From positions 1 to 46,965 of the forward strand of contig CAZQSL010000012.1 of assembly GCA_964595945.1 (NCBI GenBank): 46,965 nt of DNA, read 5' to 3'. The stretch comes from CAZQSL01 sp964595945. GTDB taxonomy: Bacteria; UBP15; UBA6099; JAJRTR01. This document shows positions 34,548 to 42,941 of the stretch, piece by piece; position 1 is the first letter of the stretch; every line of letters starts with the position of its first letter. The notes below the pieces were generated by a model. It was not told where the DNA came from. It saw only the letters and a list, made by a program, of their open reading frames with translations, and did no database searches. Position numbers and translations under genes: made by a program.

Positions 34548-36650
34548 TCACACAAGTCCTCCGCGCCTTCGCATAATCCATTCGGCGAGTAGCGCCGCAA
34601 AAAGCATGGCTATCACGAGCGGCGACGTCCACGGCGCAAAGCGTTTTTCGACAGCAACCATCGCAGTCTTTGCAGTCAGAATATCTGCGAGATGACCGCC
34701 ATTTTTTTCGGTAAAAAAAACACCGTCCGTAGAATTCGAGATATTTTTGAGAAAATCATTGTCAGGCGCAAGCCGCGCATACTCGCGAGCCGCCACGCTC
34801 ACTGAAAAGCTCACAGGCATGACGGTTTTTGCCATGCCGGAAACTGAAGCCGTGAACAACCCAGGCGTAGCTGCGCGGTATCCCGCTTCGCACAAACCAC
34901 CCGCGTAACACTTCGGCTTGATCCGCGCCACTACATCGCCGTGTCTGTCAGATATGATGATCGCCGGAGGGTTACTGCCATCCGGTACCCTCATGTATAC
35001 GATCTGGGTATCACCGGCAGTCACGTCGGATTTTTTGACCGACAGCTCCGTCCGGTCTCTGACTGCTGCCTTGAGAAAATGGTCCAGGAGGCCACTCATC
35101 ATTACATTGAACAAATCAGCGTCGCGTTCGCGAAAACGCCATCGCCACAAACCAGAAAAAGCGAACACCGCCACATCGCCGTCGCCTGCGGGATGAGTAT
35201 AGATCATCGGACAGCGCCGCCCGCCACAGTCCGAATATGGATGCTCGGCCATGACTGTAGCCGGCCCCCTGAGCCTGACTCTGTTATATACCTGCACGAG
35301 AGGCAGATACTGCCATGCCTCTTTGTTGGCATCCTGATCAGGACTGAATCTGACAACCGTACTCGCCAGCCCGGCTAATGTGGGCTTGATGTCAAATCCC
35401 TTTTCATTGCCGTCCACACCCTTGCCATCGACCGTGCCGCCAGCGAGGAAAGAGCTTGCTCCGGCAAGGATCGAGCGATCGCCTCCAGTGATGATCAGCC
35501 GTCCGCCATTCTGCACATAGCGTTCGAGCGAAGCAATAAATCCCCGCCCGAGATTGTCCGCCACATTGCCGACTATCACAACTCGATAGCCAGAAAGCAA
35601 GGCGTCGTTGCCCGAAAGCAGCCGTTTCCTGTCGCCGCCCTTCATTACTTCTCCGCCCGGACCAATCAGGATCATGTCGGTTCTGATCTTCTCCATGCCA
35701 GATAGAAACGCTCCCAAAAACCTTGCGTCCCACCCCGGTGCATCGACGTATAGAATTGTTTTTTCTGATGCGGCCACTTCGACAAAGGCATATCGAGAAT
35801 TGTCATCGTTAGTGATTTCGTGTGATTTCGCCCCGGTTCTGACCTCTATCACCGTGCGCCCTCTCGACGAGGGCGTGAAATCGAAAGCTACACGGCCACG
35901 GCCTTCACCCGCTGTGACAGTCACATTTTTTTCAGCTATCCGGCGTCCGTTTTCGTACAATGCTATTGTTAGCTTGTCACGCCTGCCTGCAGCCTCGTAA
36001 TAGTAGTCTGCCGCCACTTGTGTCCTGCCGCCGACAAACGAGAAGTCCGGCGCTTCGATTGCTGAAATGCCCGAGTTGAACATCTCTCTCTCAGGGCCAA
36101 ACGCTACTGCATGGACTCGGACCCCGGGATCGGCAAGCATCTGTCCGGGCTCGGTCGAACGTCCGTCCGAGAGCAATACGATATCCGTAAAACGAGATGC
36201 CGGCTGGCCGCCGGGAGTTGCCAATGCTCTTTCGAAGTCTGTCCGTCTGCCGAACGGACCTTGCGAGTTGCGGGAGACTTTGGATGAAAAATAGTACTTA
36301 TCGCCATCAATCCCACTGTTGGTGAGCATTTTCATTAATTCTGTCGCACGGACGAAACGGACATTTTTGCCACCATCCCTGACCGCCATGCTCGCTGATG
36401 AGTCGAGCGCGAACGCGATGCGGCGCGGCGCGGCTACATGAGCGCGGTAGTAGACCGCAGGGCCGGCTATGAGTACTACAGTCACTAAAAGCACAAAAGC
36501 TCTCAAGACAAGCGGCAGCGGCGCAGGGACATACCGCACCCTGCGCAGATAGTTCGCATAACGCACGAGCGAGGCGGCGGCAAGCAATACCAGCAACGCC
36601 ATGACGTATGGCGGCAGCCCTTCAAATCTGACGGAAGTGATGTTTAACAT
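34548..36650 (-). CDS. VWA-domain, double-transmembrane membrane protein
   Basis: Membrane-anchored protein of 700 residues. Two N-terminal helices (about 16-30 and 48-68) are followed by a von Willebrand A domain with the MIDAS start DSSAS at 83-87, then a beta-rich segment and a glutamine-amidotransferase-like domain (KTILYVDAPGWDARFLGAFL region onward; NGGRLIITGG). A further beta-domain and one C-terminal helix (about 675-692) complete it. This is the layout of Bat-like N-terminal double-transmembrane proteins seen beside DUF4159 and MoxR-type genes; no MoxR ATPase is in this window. Function of the family is not settled; a role in envelope assembly or stress is often suggested. The ATG overlaps the methyltransferase stop (TAATG). 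Confidence 0.87.
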   Translation of the reverse strand: MLNITSVRFEGLPPYVMALLVLLAAASLVRYANYLRRVRYVPAPLPLVLRAFVLLVTVVLIAGPAVYYRAHVAAPRRIAFALDSSASMAVRDGGKNVRFVRATELMKMLTNSGIDGDKYYFSSKVSRNSQGPFGRRTDFERALATPGGQPASRFTDIVLLSDGRSTEPGQMLADPGVRVHAVAFGPEREMFNSGISAIEAPDFSFVGGRTQVAADYYYEAAGRRDKLTIALYENGRRIAEKNVTVTAGEGRGRVAFDFTPSSRGRTVIEVRTGAKSHEITNDDNSRYAFVEVAASEKTILYVDAPGWDARFLGAFLSGMEKIRTDMILIGPGGEVMKGGDRKRLLSGNDALLSGYRVVIVGNVADNLGRGFIASLERYVQNGGRLIITGGDRSILAGASSFLAGGTVDGKGVDGNEKGFDIKPTLAGLASTVVRFSPDQDANKEAWQYLPLVQVYNRVRLRGPATVMAEHPYSDCGGRRCPMIYTHPAGDGDVAVFAFSGLWRWRFRERDADLFNVMMSGLLDHFLKAAVRDRTELSVKKSDVTAGDTQIVYMRVPDGSNPPAIIISDRHGDVVARIKPKCYAGGLCEAGYRAATPGLFTASVSGMAKTVMPVSFSVSVAAREYARLAPDNDFLKNISNSTDGVFFTEKNGGHLADILTAKTAMVAVEKRFAPWTSPLVIAMLFAALLAEWIMRRRGGLV

Positions 36651-37447
36651 TATTGCTTTACTGCTTCCACTTCGAGTCTCACCATAGCCACATGGGGATT
36701 GCCATCGGCATCGAGCGGGAACCGAACGATGTATTCGTCAATCACGGAGTTAAGGAATTGTTCTTTCATATCTTCGGGCACACGCTGGATAAAAGGCAGC
36801 CACGTAGTGCGCATCCACCCGAGCAATCCCGCGCGGCCATTTTGTTTCATGTCTTTTTCGATGATCTGCACTCGTACCGGCGTGAGACCAGCAGCTTCGA
36901 GCCAGGGGAGGTATTCATCAGGGCCGTAAAATCCATAGGGATTTTCCATGTCTCTGAAAAATACTTCCCATTCCTCAGTTTTGACAAGGTCGCCAAGCAC
37001 ATCGATGATATCCTGAGCATTACCCTTGCCACCCATCTGGAAAAGCAGACGGCCGCCTGGATTCATGATTTGCGCCACGCCTTCGATAATCGCGCGATGA
37101 TCGACAATCCAGTGCAGCGCTGCATTTGAAAAAACCACGTCGAATGTGCTGCGCAGGCTGAGCGCTCTGGCATCCATGACCTGAAAGGACAAGTTGGGAA
37201 AAGCATCGGCAGAAAAACTTTCACGCGCAAAACCGACCATGACTTCAGACGAATCGATACCAAGCACCGAGCCTGACGGCACATGCTTCGCTATTTCAGC
37301 CGTGACTTTGCCGTCCCCGCAACCGATATCAATGATGCTCTCGTCACCCTTCAGCGCGAGCTTACCAATGAGATCAAGGGCCCATGTGAGCTGAGCCGAC
37401 GAATTTTTACTGTAATCGACCGGATTCCATTTGAAAGCTTCTGACAT
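36650..37447 (-). CDS. Class I SAM-dependent methyltransferase, trans-aconitate methyltransferase-like
   Basis: Cytoplasmic methyltransferase of 265 residues. It shows motif I IIDIGCGDGKVT (38-49), the acidic ribose-binding end of strand 2 in LGIDSS (62-67), FSNAALHWI (106-113, typical of trans-aconitate 2-methyltransferase and relatives), and a C-terminal WMRTTWLPFIQRVP segment found in Tam-like enzymes. The substrate could be a small carboxylate; this is not provable here. ATG at 37447 has AGGGG seven bases upstream. First gene of a three-gene operon with the VWA and DUF4159 genes; why it leads that operon is unknown. Confidence 0.85.
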   Translation of the reverse strand: MSEAFKWNPVDYSKNSSAQLTWALDLIGKLALKGDESIIDIGCGDGKVTAEIAKHVPSGSVLGIDSSEVMVGFARESFSADAFPNLSFQVMDARALSLRSTFDVVFSNAALHWIVDHRAIIEGVAQIMNPGGRLLFQMGGKGNAQDIIDVLGDLVKTEEWEVFFRDMENPYGFYGPDEYLPWLEAAGLTPVRVQIIEKDMKQNGRAGLLGWMRTTWLPFIQRVPEDMKEQFLNSVIDEYIVRFPLDADGNPHVAMVRLEVEAVKQ

Positions 37448-37486
37448 GACATTCCCCTATCATCATCACAATTTCAATGCAGTGTA

Positions 37487-37492
37487 ATTATA
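37487..37492 (-). promoter_or_regulatory. Candidate -10 box of the methyltransferase/VWA/DUF4159 operon
   Basis: Consensus TATAAT on the minus strand, 39 bases before the ATG at 37447. It sits in an inverted repeat GTGTA/TACAC (37482-37495). No good -35 hexamer is present at normal spacing, so the promoter may be weak or need an activator. Confidence 0.4.
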
Positions 37493-37544
37493 CACGGCAG
37501 AGCGGCGATTCCCATATCCGCTGTCTCTTTAAAGCTCGCTCCGT

Positions 37545-37573
37545 TTGACTTGACGCTCCGCCAGTCATAAAAT
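37545..37573 (+). promoter_or_regulatory. Sigma-70-type promoter of the glycosyltransferase run
   Basis: TTGACT (37545-37550) and TAAAAT (37568-37573) are exactly 17 bases apart, each with five of six consensus bases. Transcription should begin near 37580, about 33 bases before the first ATG. This is the clearest promoter in the window. Confidence 0.65.
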
Positions 37574-37582
37574 GATTTGATA

Positions 37583-37596
37583 TGCGGAATTCCGCA
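37583..37596. promoter_or_regulatory. Perfect 14-bp palindrome at the predicted transcription start
   Basis: TGCGGAATTCCGCA is its own reverse complement over 14 bases. It lies at about +3 to +16 relative to the start predicted from the promoter at 37545-37573 and ends 16 bases before the ATG. Such a position suits a repressor operator; as RNA it has no loop and would be a poor hairpin. Confidence 0.5.
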
Positions 37597-37612
37597 ACAA
37601 ACGGGATGTGAA

Positions 37613-39478
37613 ATGAAGCAAGACCCATTCGGCTATTATATTCGGACTGAAACCGACAAAAAGAAAATTCTCATGACATGGCTCTGCGCAGTACTCTTTC
37701 TCGCGACTATTGTGCTGTATCTGCCATCGCTCAAGGCTCCATTTCTCTATGACGACAACGAAGTCATACTGCGCCCCGGTGTTTATGAGAATCTCGACAA
37801 TGTGAAAAAGGTGTTTACACGCGAGTATTTCGCACTGTTCGGGGAACGCACCTACAGACCTGTCGTCACTCTCACCTTCTTTTTTGACAAAGTACTGTGG
37901 GGCAATGTTCCTGCCGGATACCACGCTGTCAACACCTGCCTGCACGCGCTGACGGCAGTCATGGTGTGCTGGCTGCTTTATATGCTTGGGGTCGGACCGG
38001 TAGCGGCATTCATCGGCGCGTTTATTTTCGCCCTGCATCCAGTCAAGACAGAGGCTGTAATCCTTGCGTCCAACCGCGAGGAACTACTCTGCGGACTGTT
38101 TTTCTTCGCTGCTTACGCGCTATACGTCAGCCCGAGAAAGTCAGCAAGGTGGTTCTCGTATCTGTCATTTATACTTGCGACTCTGTCCAAGGAAATGGCT
38201 GCCGTGCTTCCTGTTGTTATAGTTGCGCACGATTTGCTTCTCAACGTCAACAACGCATCGATCCTGCAAAACATCAAACGCAATTTTAGGAATTACCTGC
38301 CGTATTTCCTCATTGTCCTCATATATCCGCTGATAATGTTCGTCGTGCTGCCCAACAAGACAGGCGCTGCAAACTGGCCTGCCGACACTGCTTATGGTAC
38401 TTATCTGATGATGTCCCAGGTCTTTCTGAAATACCTGAAGCTACTCATATATCCAGTCAAACTTTGCTCTGATTACTATACGCCGCAGCCAACCGACTTG
38501 TTCAGTGTACTGTCGCTCGCCACGGCCGCCGCCGTGCCGGCCGTCATCGCGGCGGCGCTTTTCCTCAAAAAGAGAATACCACTGATATCGTTTGCCATTG
38601 TTTTTTTCATCATCGCTCTGCTGCCTGTCGCCAATATCTATCCTTTCGGCGAAACGATGGCCGAGCGATATCTCTATATACCGTCATTCGCGCTGTCCGT
38701 CATGGCCGCGTGGATCGCCCGCAACCGCGAGTTGAAACTGACTCCGCGCCAGGCTCCCGTCGCTGCATTTGCCGTTGTGTTGTGCATCCTCACACTCATG
38801 CGGTTCTCCGTATGGGCAAGTGACGAAAAATACTGGACAGCGACCATCCGCTGCGCACCCTCAAGCGCTGAAGGATGGATGAACCTCGGCAATGTATACC
38901 TCAAAAACAAGCAGCCCGAGAAAGCTCTGGAATACTATCGCAAAGTACCGGAGTGCAAAACCGAATACGACAAATACAAATATTATTATAACCTCGGACT
39001 CGCCTACGAAGGCGTTGGCAAAATGCGATGGGCAGCACGCGCCTTCCAGATGTCAACCGATATGAATCCCGCCTATCCCGAAGCCCACCTGCACCTCGCG
39101 CGCATATTCGGCGAAGCCGGCCAGTACGAGCCTGGCCTCATGCACATCAAGTACGCCATCGCCAGCAATCCACACCGCACACTGATATACTATATAGGCG
39201 CGCAGTATATCATGAAATACAATGTATCGGGAAATGACCTGCCTGCCGCTCAGTCATGGATGGAAAAAGCCGTAGCGAAAGAGCCTTACTCATATATCTA
39301 TGTCGCCGCACTCGGACAGATTTACATGAGAAAACAGGAATACGACAAAGCCGAAAAGATGTTCAAACAAAGTATCGACCTCGACACGACAAATGACCAA
39401 CTCCCCTACATGCTCCTGCGCCAACTGAAAATAGAGCGCGAAAACGCCGTAAAAAGCAGTCGGAAACAGGGCCAATAA
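37613..39478 (+). CDS. TMTC-like GT-C glycosyltransferase with C-terminal TPRs (copy 1)
   Basis: Polytopic membrane protein of 621 residues, probably a polyprenyl-phosphate-sugar-dependent glycosyltransferase acting on the outer face of the cytoplasmic membrane. The first extracytoplasmic loop holds the acidic pair of GT-C enzymes in FLYDDNEVIL (Asp47, Asp48); TYRPVVTLTFF, FALHPVKTEAV, LSKEMAAVLP and ETMAERYLYIPS follow, all matching bacterial relatives of eukaryotic TMTC O-mannosyltransferases (DUF1736 region). About four TPRs occupy residues 425-600. The reading could open with TTG at 37577, but that lies before or at the predicted RNA start; ATG at 37613 is chosen although its ribosome site is weak. 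It is paralogous to the gene at 42942. Confidence 0.85.
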   Translation: MKQDPFGYYIRTETDKKKILMTWLCAVLFLATIVLYLPSLKAPFLYDDNEVILRPGVYENLDNVKKVFTREYFALFGERTYRPVVTLTFFFDKVLWGNVPAGYHAVNTCLHALTAVMVCWLLYMLGVGPVAAFIGAFIFALHPVKTEAVILASNREELLCGLFFFAAYALYVSPRKSARWFSYLSFILATLSKEMAAVLPVVIVAHDLLLNVNNASILQNIKRNFRNYLPYFLIVLIYPLIMFVVLPNKTGAANWPADTAYGTYLMMSQVFLKYLKLLIYPVKLCSDYYTPQPTDLFSVLSLATAAAVPAVIAAALFLKKRIPLISFAIVFFIIALLPVANIYPFGETMAERYLYIPSFALSVMAAWIARNRELKLTPRQAPVAAFAVVLCILTLMRFSVWASDEKYWTATIRCAPSSAEGWMNLGNVYLKNKQPEKALEYYRKVPECKTEYDKYKYYYNLGLAYEGVGKMRWAARAFQMSTDMNPAYPEAHLHLARIFGEAGQYEPGLMHIKYAIASNPHRTLIYYIGAQYIMKYNVSGNDLPAAQSWMEKAVAKEPYSYIYVAALGQIYMRKQEYDKAEKMFKQSIDLDTTNDQLPYMLLRQLKIERENAVKSSRKQGQ

Positions 39479-41070
39479 TGCAGAAAAAAGTGCCACGCGA
39501 CAGCACCGGAATACTCTTGTTTGTAGTTGTCCTCCTCGCAATCATCCTGCGATGCTACCGCATTGGCGATCCATTCGATGGATTCCATGCCTTCAACGAA
39601 GGATGGTACGCATCGACTGCCCGCAACTTCCAGCACGCTCCGCTTTCAGCCCCAACGGTCGCGCCGGGCATGATCGACTATAAAATCCGGCCCGTCTATC
39701 CCTATCTCGCATATTTTTCCATGAAGATTTTCGGCTACAACGAAGCCGCCGCGCGTGGAGTCACTGTAGTGTTCGGTATTGCGGCAATTCTTTTCGTATA
39801 CATCATAACCACTATGCTTGCGAACAGCTCCGCTGGCATCGGAGCAGCTCTTGTTTTTTCATTCATGCCCATCTCCGTCCTGCTCGGACGTCAGGCACAG
39901 CCCGACATGACAAGCGTGGCACTCACCCTTGCTGCAGCATGCCTGTATCTCAGAGCGCGTCTCAATCCCGGCAAAGGCACTCCCATCGCATTTGCCGGCG
40001 CAGGCATCCTGTGGGGACTCGCCATATTCACGAAAAACACCGCCGTCCTGCTACTGCCAGGCATACTCATGGCCGAACCATTCCTCCCCCGCCAAAATAC
40101 AGCCAATCTGAAAAAAACACTCCTGTTCATCATTCCCGCAGTCCTCATCCCACTACCCTTCGCATTCATGCTCGCGAAAAGGAGTCTCCACGAAGTCCTG
40201 TTCATCTATGAGTCATTCGAATTCAACTTGCCAAGTGTAAAAACTTGGTTTTACATTTTCAGAGAAGCAATGTGGGGCATGTCACCGCCAGTGTTCTTCG
40301 CGGGCCTCGCCGGTCTGCTGCTGACGCCTTTCGGCAATAATAAAAAGACCGCCGCTGCTCTCGCGATGTTCATTCCCTTCATGGTTTTCTATATAATGAA
40401 AAACGTTCACAGCTATTATCTTCTCGGAGCCTCTCCGTTTTTCGCGATCGGCGCCGGACTGCTGATCGGGCGCCTCAAAAAAGACACATTCCTCCTGACC
40501 ATCATGCTCATCACGCTCGTTACGGCCATTCATTCATTTGTCCTGCTTGCCTCTCTGAAGTGGGACAACACCCGGCTACAGGCGATGTTCAACGACTTCA
40601 GACTCGAAGACAAAAAGATCACGATCGTTGCCGACGCGGCGATCAACGACAATCTGCGATCTCTATTTTTCTACTATCTGCCCGATGCGGACATCATCAG
40701 AAAACAGGACATCGGCCAGCCCACCACACCTCAGGTACCATGCGCGGACAGCCAAAACCGCGTTTTCATGGTCGACCCCTACGACAGCACTGCCGCAGTG
40801 TCAGAAATCGCCACTGCCTACTCCAACGATGTATTCGCGATTGATTTCATGGGCAGGCTTTTCCTGTATGTCCCGATGAACAAGCATTCATTTATCCCGC
40901 GCGACATGTCGATATTGCCAAGTGACTCGACAGTCCTGGTCCCGACTGTACGCCGCATCTTCCGGACTCCCTCGATCATGTCCACACCAATGCCTGAAGG
41001 ATACTGCCTCGTGCTCCAAAAAGACGGTTTAGTCTTCGTGCCGTCGCAAGCAATCAAAAACGACAGATGA
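39478..41070 (+). CDS. ArnT/PMT-like GT-C glycosyltransferase (family GT39/83 type)
   Basis: Integral membrane protein of 530 residues with about eleven hydrophobic helices. The first periplasmic loop carries FHAFNEGWYASTARNF with Glu41 in the place of the usual catalytic acidic residue, followed by IRPVYPYLAYFSMKIFGYNEAAARGV, the substrate-side signature of ArnT/PMT_2 proteins, then IFTKNTAVLLLPG and HSYYLLGASPFFAIGAG. Donor is expected to be a lipid-phosphate sugar; acceptor unknown. Unlike its neighbours it has no TPR tail but a soluble C-terminal domain (about 365-530). The ATG overlaps the previous stop (TAATG), so translation is coupled. Confidence 0.85.
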   Translation: MQKKVPRDSTGILLFVVVLLAIILRCYRIGDPFDGFHAFNEGWYASTARNFQHAPLSAPTVAPGMIDYKIRPVYPYLAYFSMKIFGYNEAAARGVTVVFGIAAILFVYIITTMLANSSAGIGAALVFSFMPISVLLGRQAQPDMTSVALTLAAACLYLRARLNPGKGTPIAFAGAGILWGLAIFTKNTAVLLLPGILMAEPFLPRQNTANLKKTLLFIIPAVLIPLPFAFMLAKRSLHEVLFIYESFEFNLPSVKTWFYIFREAMWGMSPPVFFAGLAGLLLTPFGNNKKTAAALAMFIPFMVFYIMKNVHSYYLLGASPFFAIGAGLLIGRLKKDTFLLTIMLITLVTAIHSFVLLASLKWDNTRLQAMFNDFRLEDKKITIVADAAINDNLRSLFFYYLPDADIIRKQDIGQPTTPQVPCADSQNRVFMVDPYDSTAAVSEIATAYSNDVFAIDFMGRLFLYVPMNKHSFIPRDMSILPSDSTVLVPTVRRIFRTPSIMSTPMPEGYCLVLQKDGLVFVPSQAIKNDR

Positions 41071-41086
41071 GGACACTTAAGCAATC

Positions 41087-42940
41087 ATGCAGATTGCACA
41101 GATGAGAGAAATGCAGGAAAAAGTTTCGGCGCGGCGGCGCGCCACAGGCATCGCCATGCTCACGCTTTTCCTCCTTTGCGCATATTCGATGCGGCCAGCA
41201 TCTTTCGACAATGAAAATACACGTTTCGATCTGACTTTTTCGATAGTTTTCCACCATACAACCTCGATCGACGCATACCACGCCAATACGCTCGACAAGG
41301 CTTTCAAGGACGGCCATTACTACTGCGACAAGGCTCCCGGTCTTTCGTACCTCGCCGTACCGCCGCTGATGGCGCTCAGCAAGTTGTTCCCGTCGGTCGC
41401 GTGGCATCCTGACAATCCGATCGCACGATACCTGCTGCGACTTTTCTCTATCACCCTGCTGTGTACCGCGATGCTGCCGGTGATGATCTCACTACTCAAA
41501 AGCGCGGGGCTCAGGGCCGGAGGCGCCATGTCTTCAATCTACGCCGCCGGATCGCTTGCTTTTCCGTTTATGATACTCTTTTTCGGACATCAGCCGAGCG
41601 CGCTGTGTCTCGCAACCGTATTTCTGCTCGTGATGATGACCTATGACAATGAGAAAATCGCCATCCACACCGGCATATTCGCCGGTCTCGCGGGCGGAGC
41701 CGCCGTATTGTTCGAATATCCAGCCGGAGCACCTGCGGCGATACTGCTCGCCGCCATGTTTTTCAGACGTGGATACAAACATAAGGGCGGCATTGTCCTC
41801 GGCGTATTTTTACCTGCCATGATGCTGATGGCATACAACACTGCGACTTTCGGCAGTCCGTTCGAACTCGGCTACGCTTACGAGGTGCATCCATACTTCA
41901 AGGAAAGCATGAGCCACGGACTCGGTGGCGTCACTCTGCCCGATCCAATGGCGGCGGCCAGACTGCTGTTCGGCCCCCAGAAGGGCCTGTTCATCCAGCA
42001 CCCGTGGCTGTTGTCCGCTCTTCCCGGGTTTGTCATCCTGTGGCGACGAGACAGCAAAGGCCGCTACGCATCCATCCTCAGCGCGCTTGGTTTTCTGTCT
42101 GTTTTTCTCATCAACGCATCATATTACGAACCATTCGGCGGCTCGACCCCCGGCCCACGGTTTCTCGTGGCTTCTATCCCGTTTCTGGTAGTGCCTGCCG
42201 GCGCGGCATGGGAAAAATCGGGGGTATTCAACAAGGGGATTATCGGGGGCGCGGCACTCTATTCGATCGTAATGTTCCAGATGGTAACTGCGATCGAACC
42301 CAATGTGCCATACATTTTCGCCAACCCTCTTAAAGATTTTGCCCTCGTGCTGCTGACCCGAGGCTACCCGCTCGTCAACGCTCTGACCATCGGCAATCTC
42401 CACCGCCACCTGTCAGTCGCCACCATAACGGCCGCCGCCGCAGTGTTTGCATTGTACGCCATGTCGAGAGAGACAAAAAAACTTCCCGCCCTGATGTGCG
42501 TCAACGCCGCCGCGGTAGCCGTCATTATCACCGGAGCGCTCTTTTTCGCCCCCCAGCTGCCGTCGCCTCCGACCACACGCGAAAAAGCTTTAATGAAGTA
42601 TTACACGGGTACAACTTACACCATGTCAAAAGCACACACCCAGAGCGCTGCCTTTTTCCGTGAAGCCATCGCCCTCGATCCGGGACTCTCCGACGCATGG
42701 TTCCGTCTCGGAATTGCACAAATAAACATAAAAAATTATAATGATGCTGTTGTATGCTTCAGACAGGCAATTAAACTTGCACCGCAAAACAGGCAGTCAT
42801 ACATCAGCCTTGCCGCCGCCCAGATGATAAAGGGAGACACAAACGCCGCACTCGACACTGCGCGAAAAGCACTTGTACTATTCCCTGGCGACCCGGCTCT
42901 GACCGGTATCGTTTATCAGTTGACAGCCCAAACGGAGTGA
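41087..42940 (+). CDS. GT-C-like membrane protein with C-terminal TPRs, DKAPG family (copy 1)
   Basis: Membrane protein of 617 residues. After the first helix a periplasmic loop has RFDLTFSIVFHHTTSIDAYH and NTLDKAFKDGHYYCDKAPG (75-85 for its end), a conserved pattern in putative glycosyltransferases of the GT-C fold. About ten further helices follow; YYEPFGGSTPGPRFLVASIPF resembles the end of the catalytic part. Three TPR-like helix pairs occupy about 515-610. The family name is informal; enzymatic activity is inferred from topology, acidic loop residues and neighbours. The first of several close ATGs (41087, 41102, 41111) is chosen; 16 bases separate it from the previous stop. It is a paralogue of the gene at 44748. 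Confidence 0.75.
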   Translation: MQIAQMREMQEKVSARRRATGIAMLTLFLLCAYSMRPASFDNENTRFDLTFSIVFHHTTSIDAYHANTLDKAFKDGHYYCDKAPGLSYLAVPPLMALSKLFPSVAWHPDNPIARYLLRLFSITLLCTAMLPVMISLLKSAGLRAGGAMSSIYAAGSLAFPFMILFFGHQPSALCLATVFLLVMMTYDNEKIAIHTGIFAGLAGGAAVLFEYPAGAPAAILLAAMFFRRGYKHKGGIVLGVFLPAMMLMAYNTATFGSPFELGYAYEVHPYFKESMSHGLGGVTLPDPMAAARLLFGPQKGLFIQHPWLLSALPGFVILWRRDSKGRYASILSALGFLSVFLINASYYEPFGGSTPGPRFLVASIPFLVVPAGAAWEKSGVFNKGIIGGAALYSIVMFQMVTAIEPNVPYIFANPLKDFALVLLTRGYPLVNALTIGNLHRHLSVATITAAAAVFALYAMSRETKKLPALMCVNAAAVAVIITGALFFAPQLPSPPTTREKALMKYYTGTTYTMSKAHTQSAAFFREAIALDPGLSDAWFRLGIAQINIKNYNDAVVCFRQAIKLAPQNRQSYISLAAAQMIKGDTNAALDTARKALVLFPGDPALTGIVYQLTAQTE

Positions 42941-42941
42941 C

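Noticed and set aside
33626..34632. N-terminal extensions of the DUF4159 gene (to 34632) and of the GDP-mannose dehydratase-like gene (to 33682)
   Set aside because: The first would overlap the VWA gene and hide a signal peptide; the second lies upstream of an ATG with an ideal GGAGG site.
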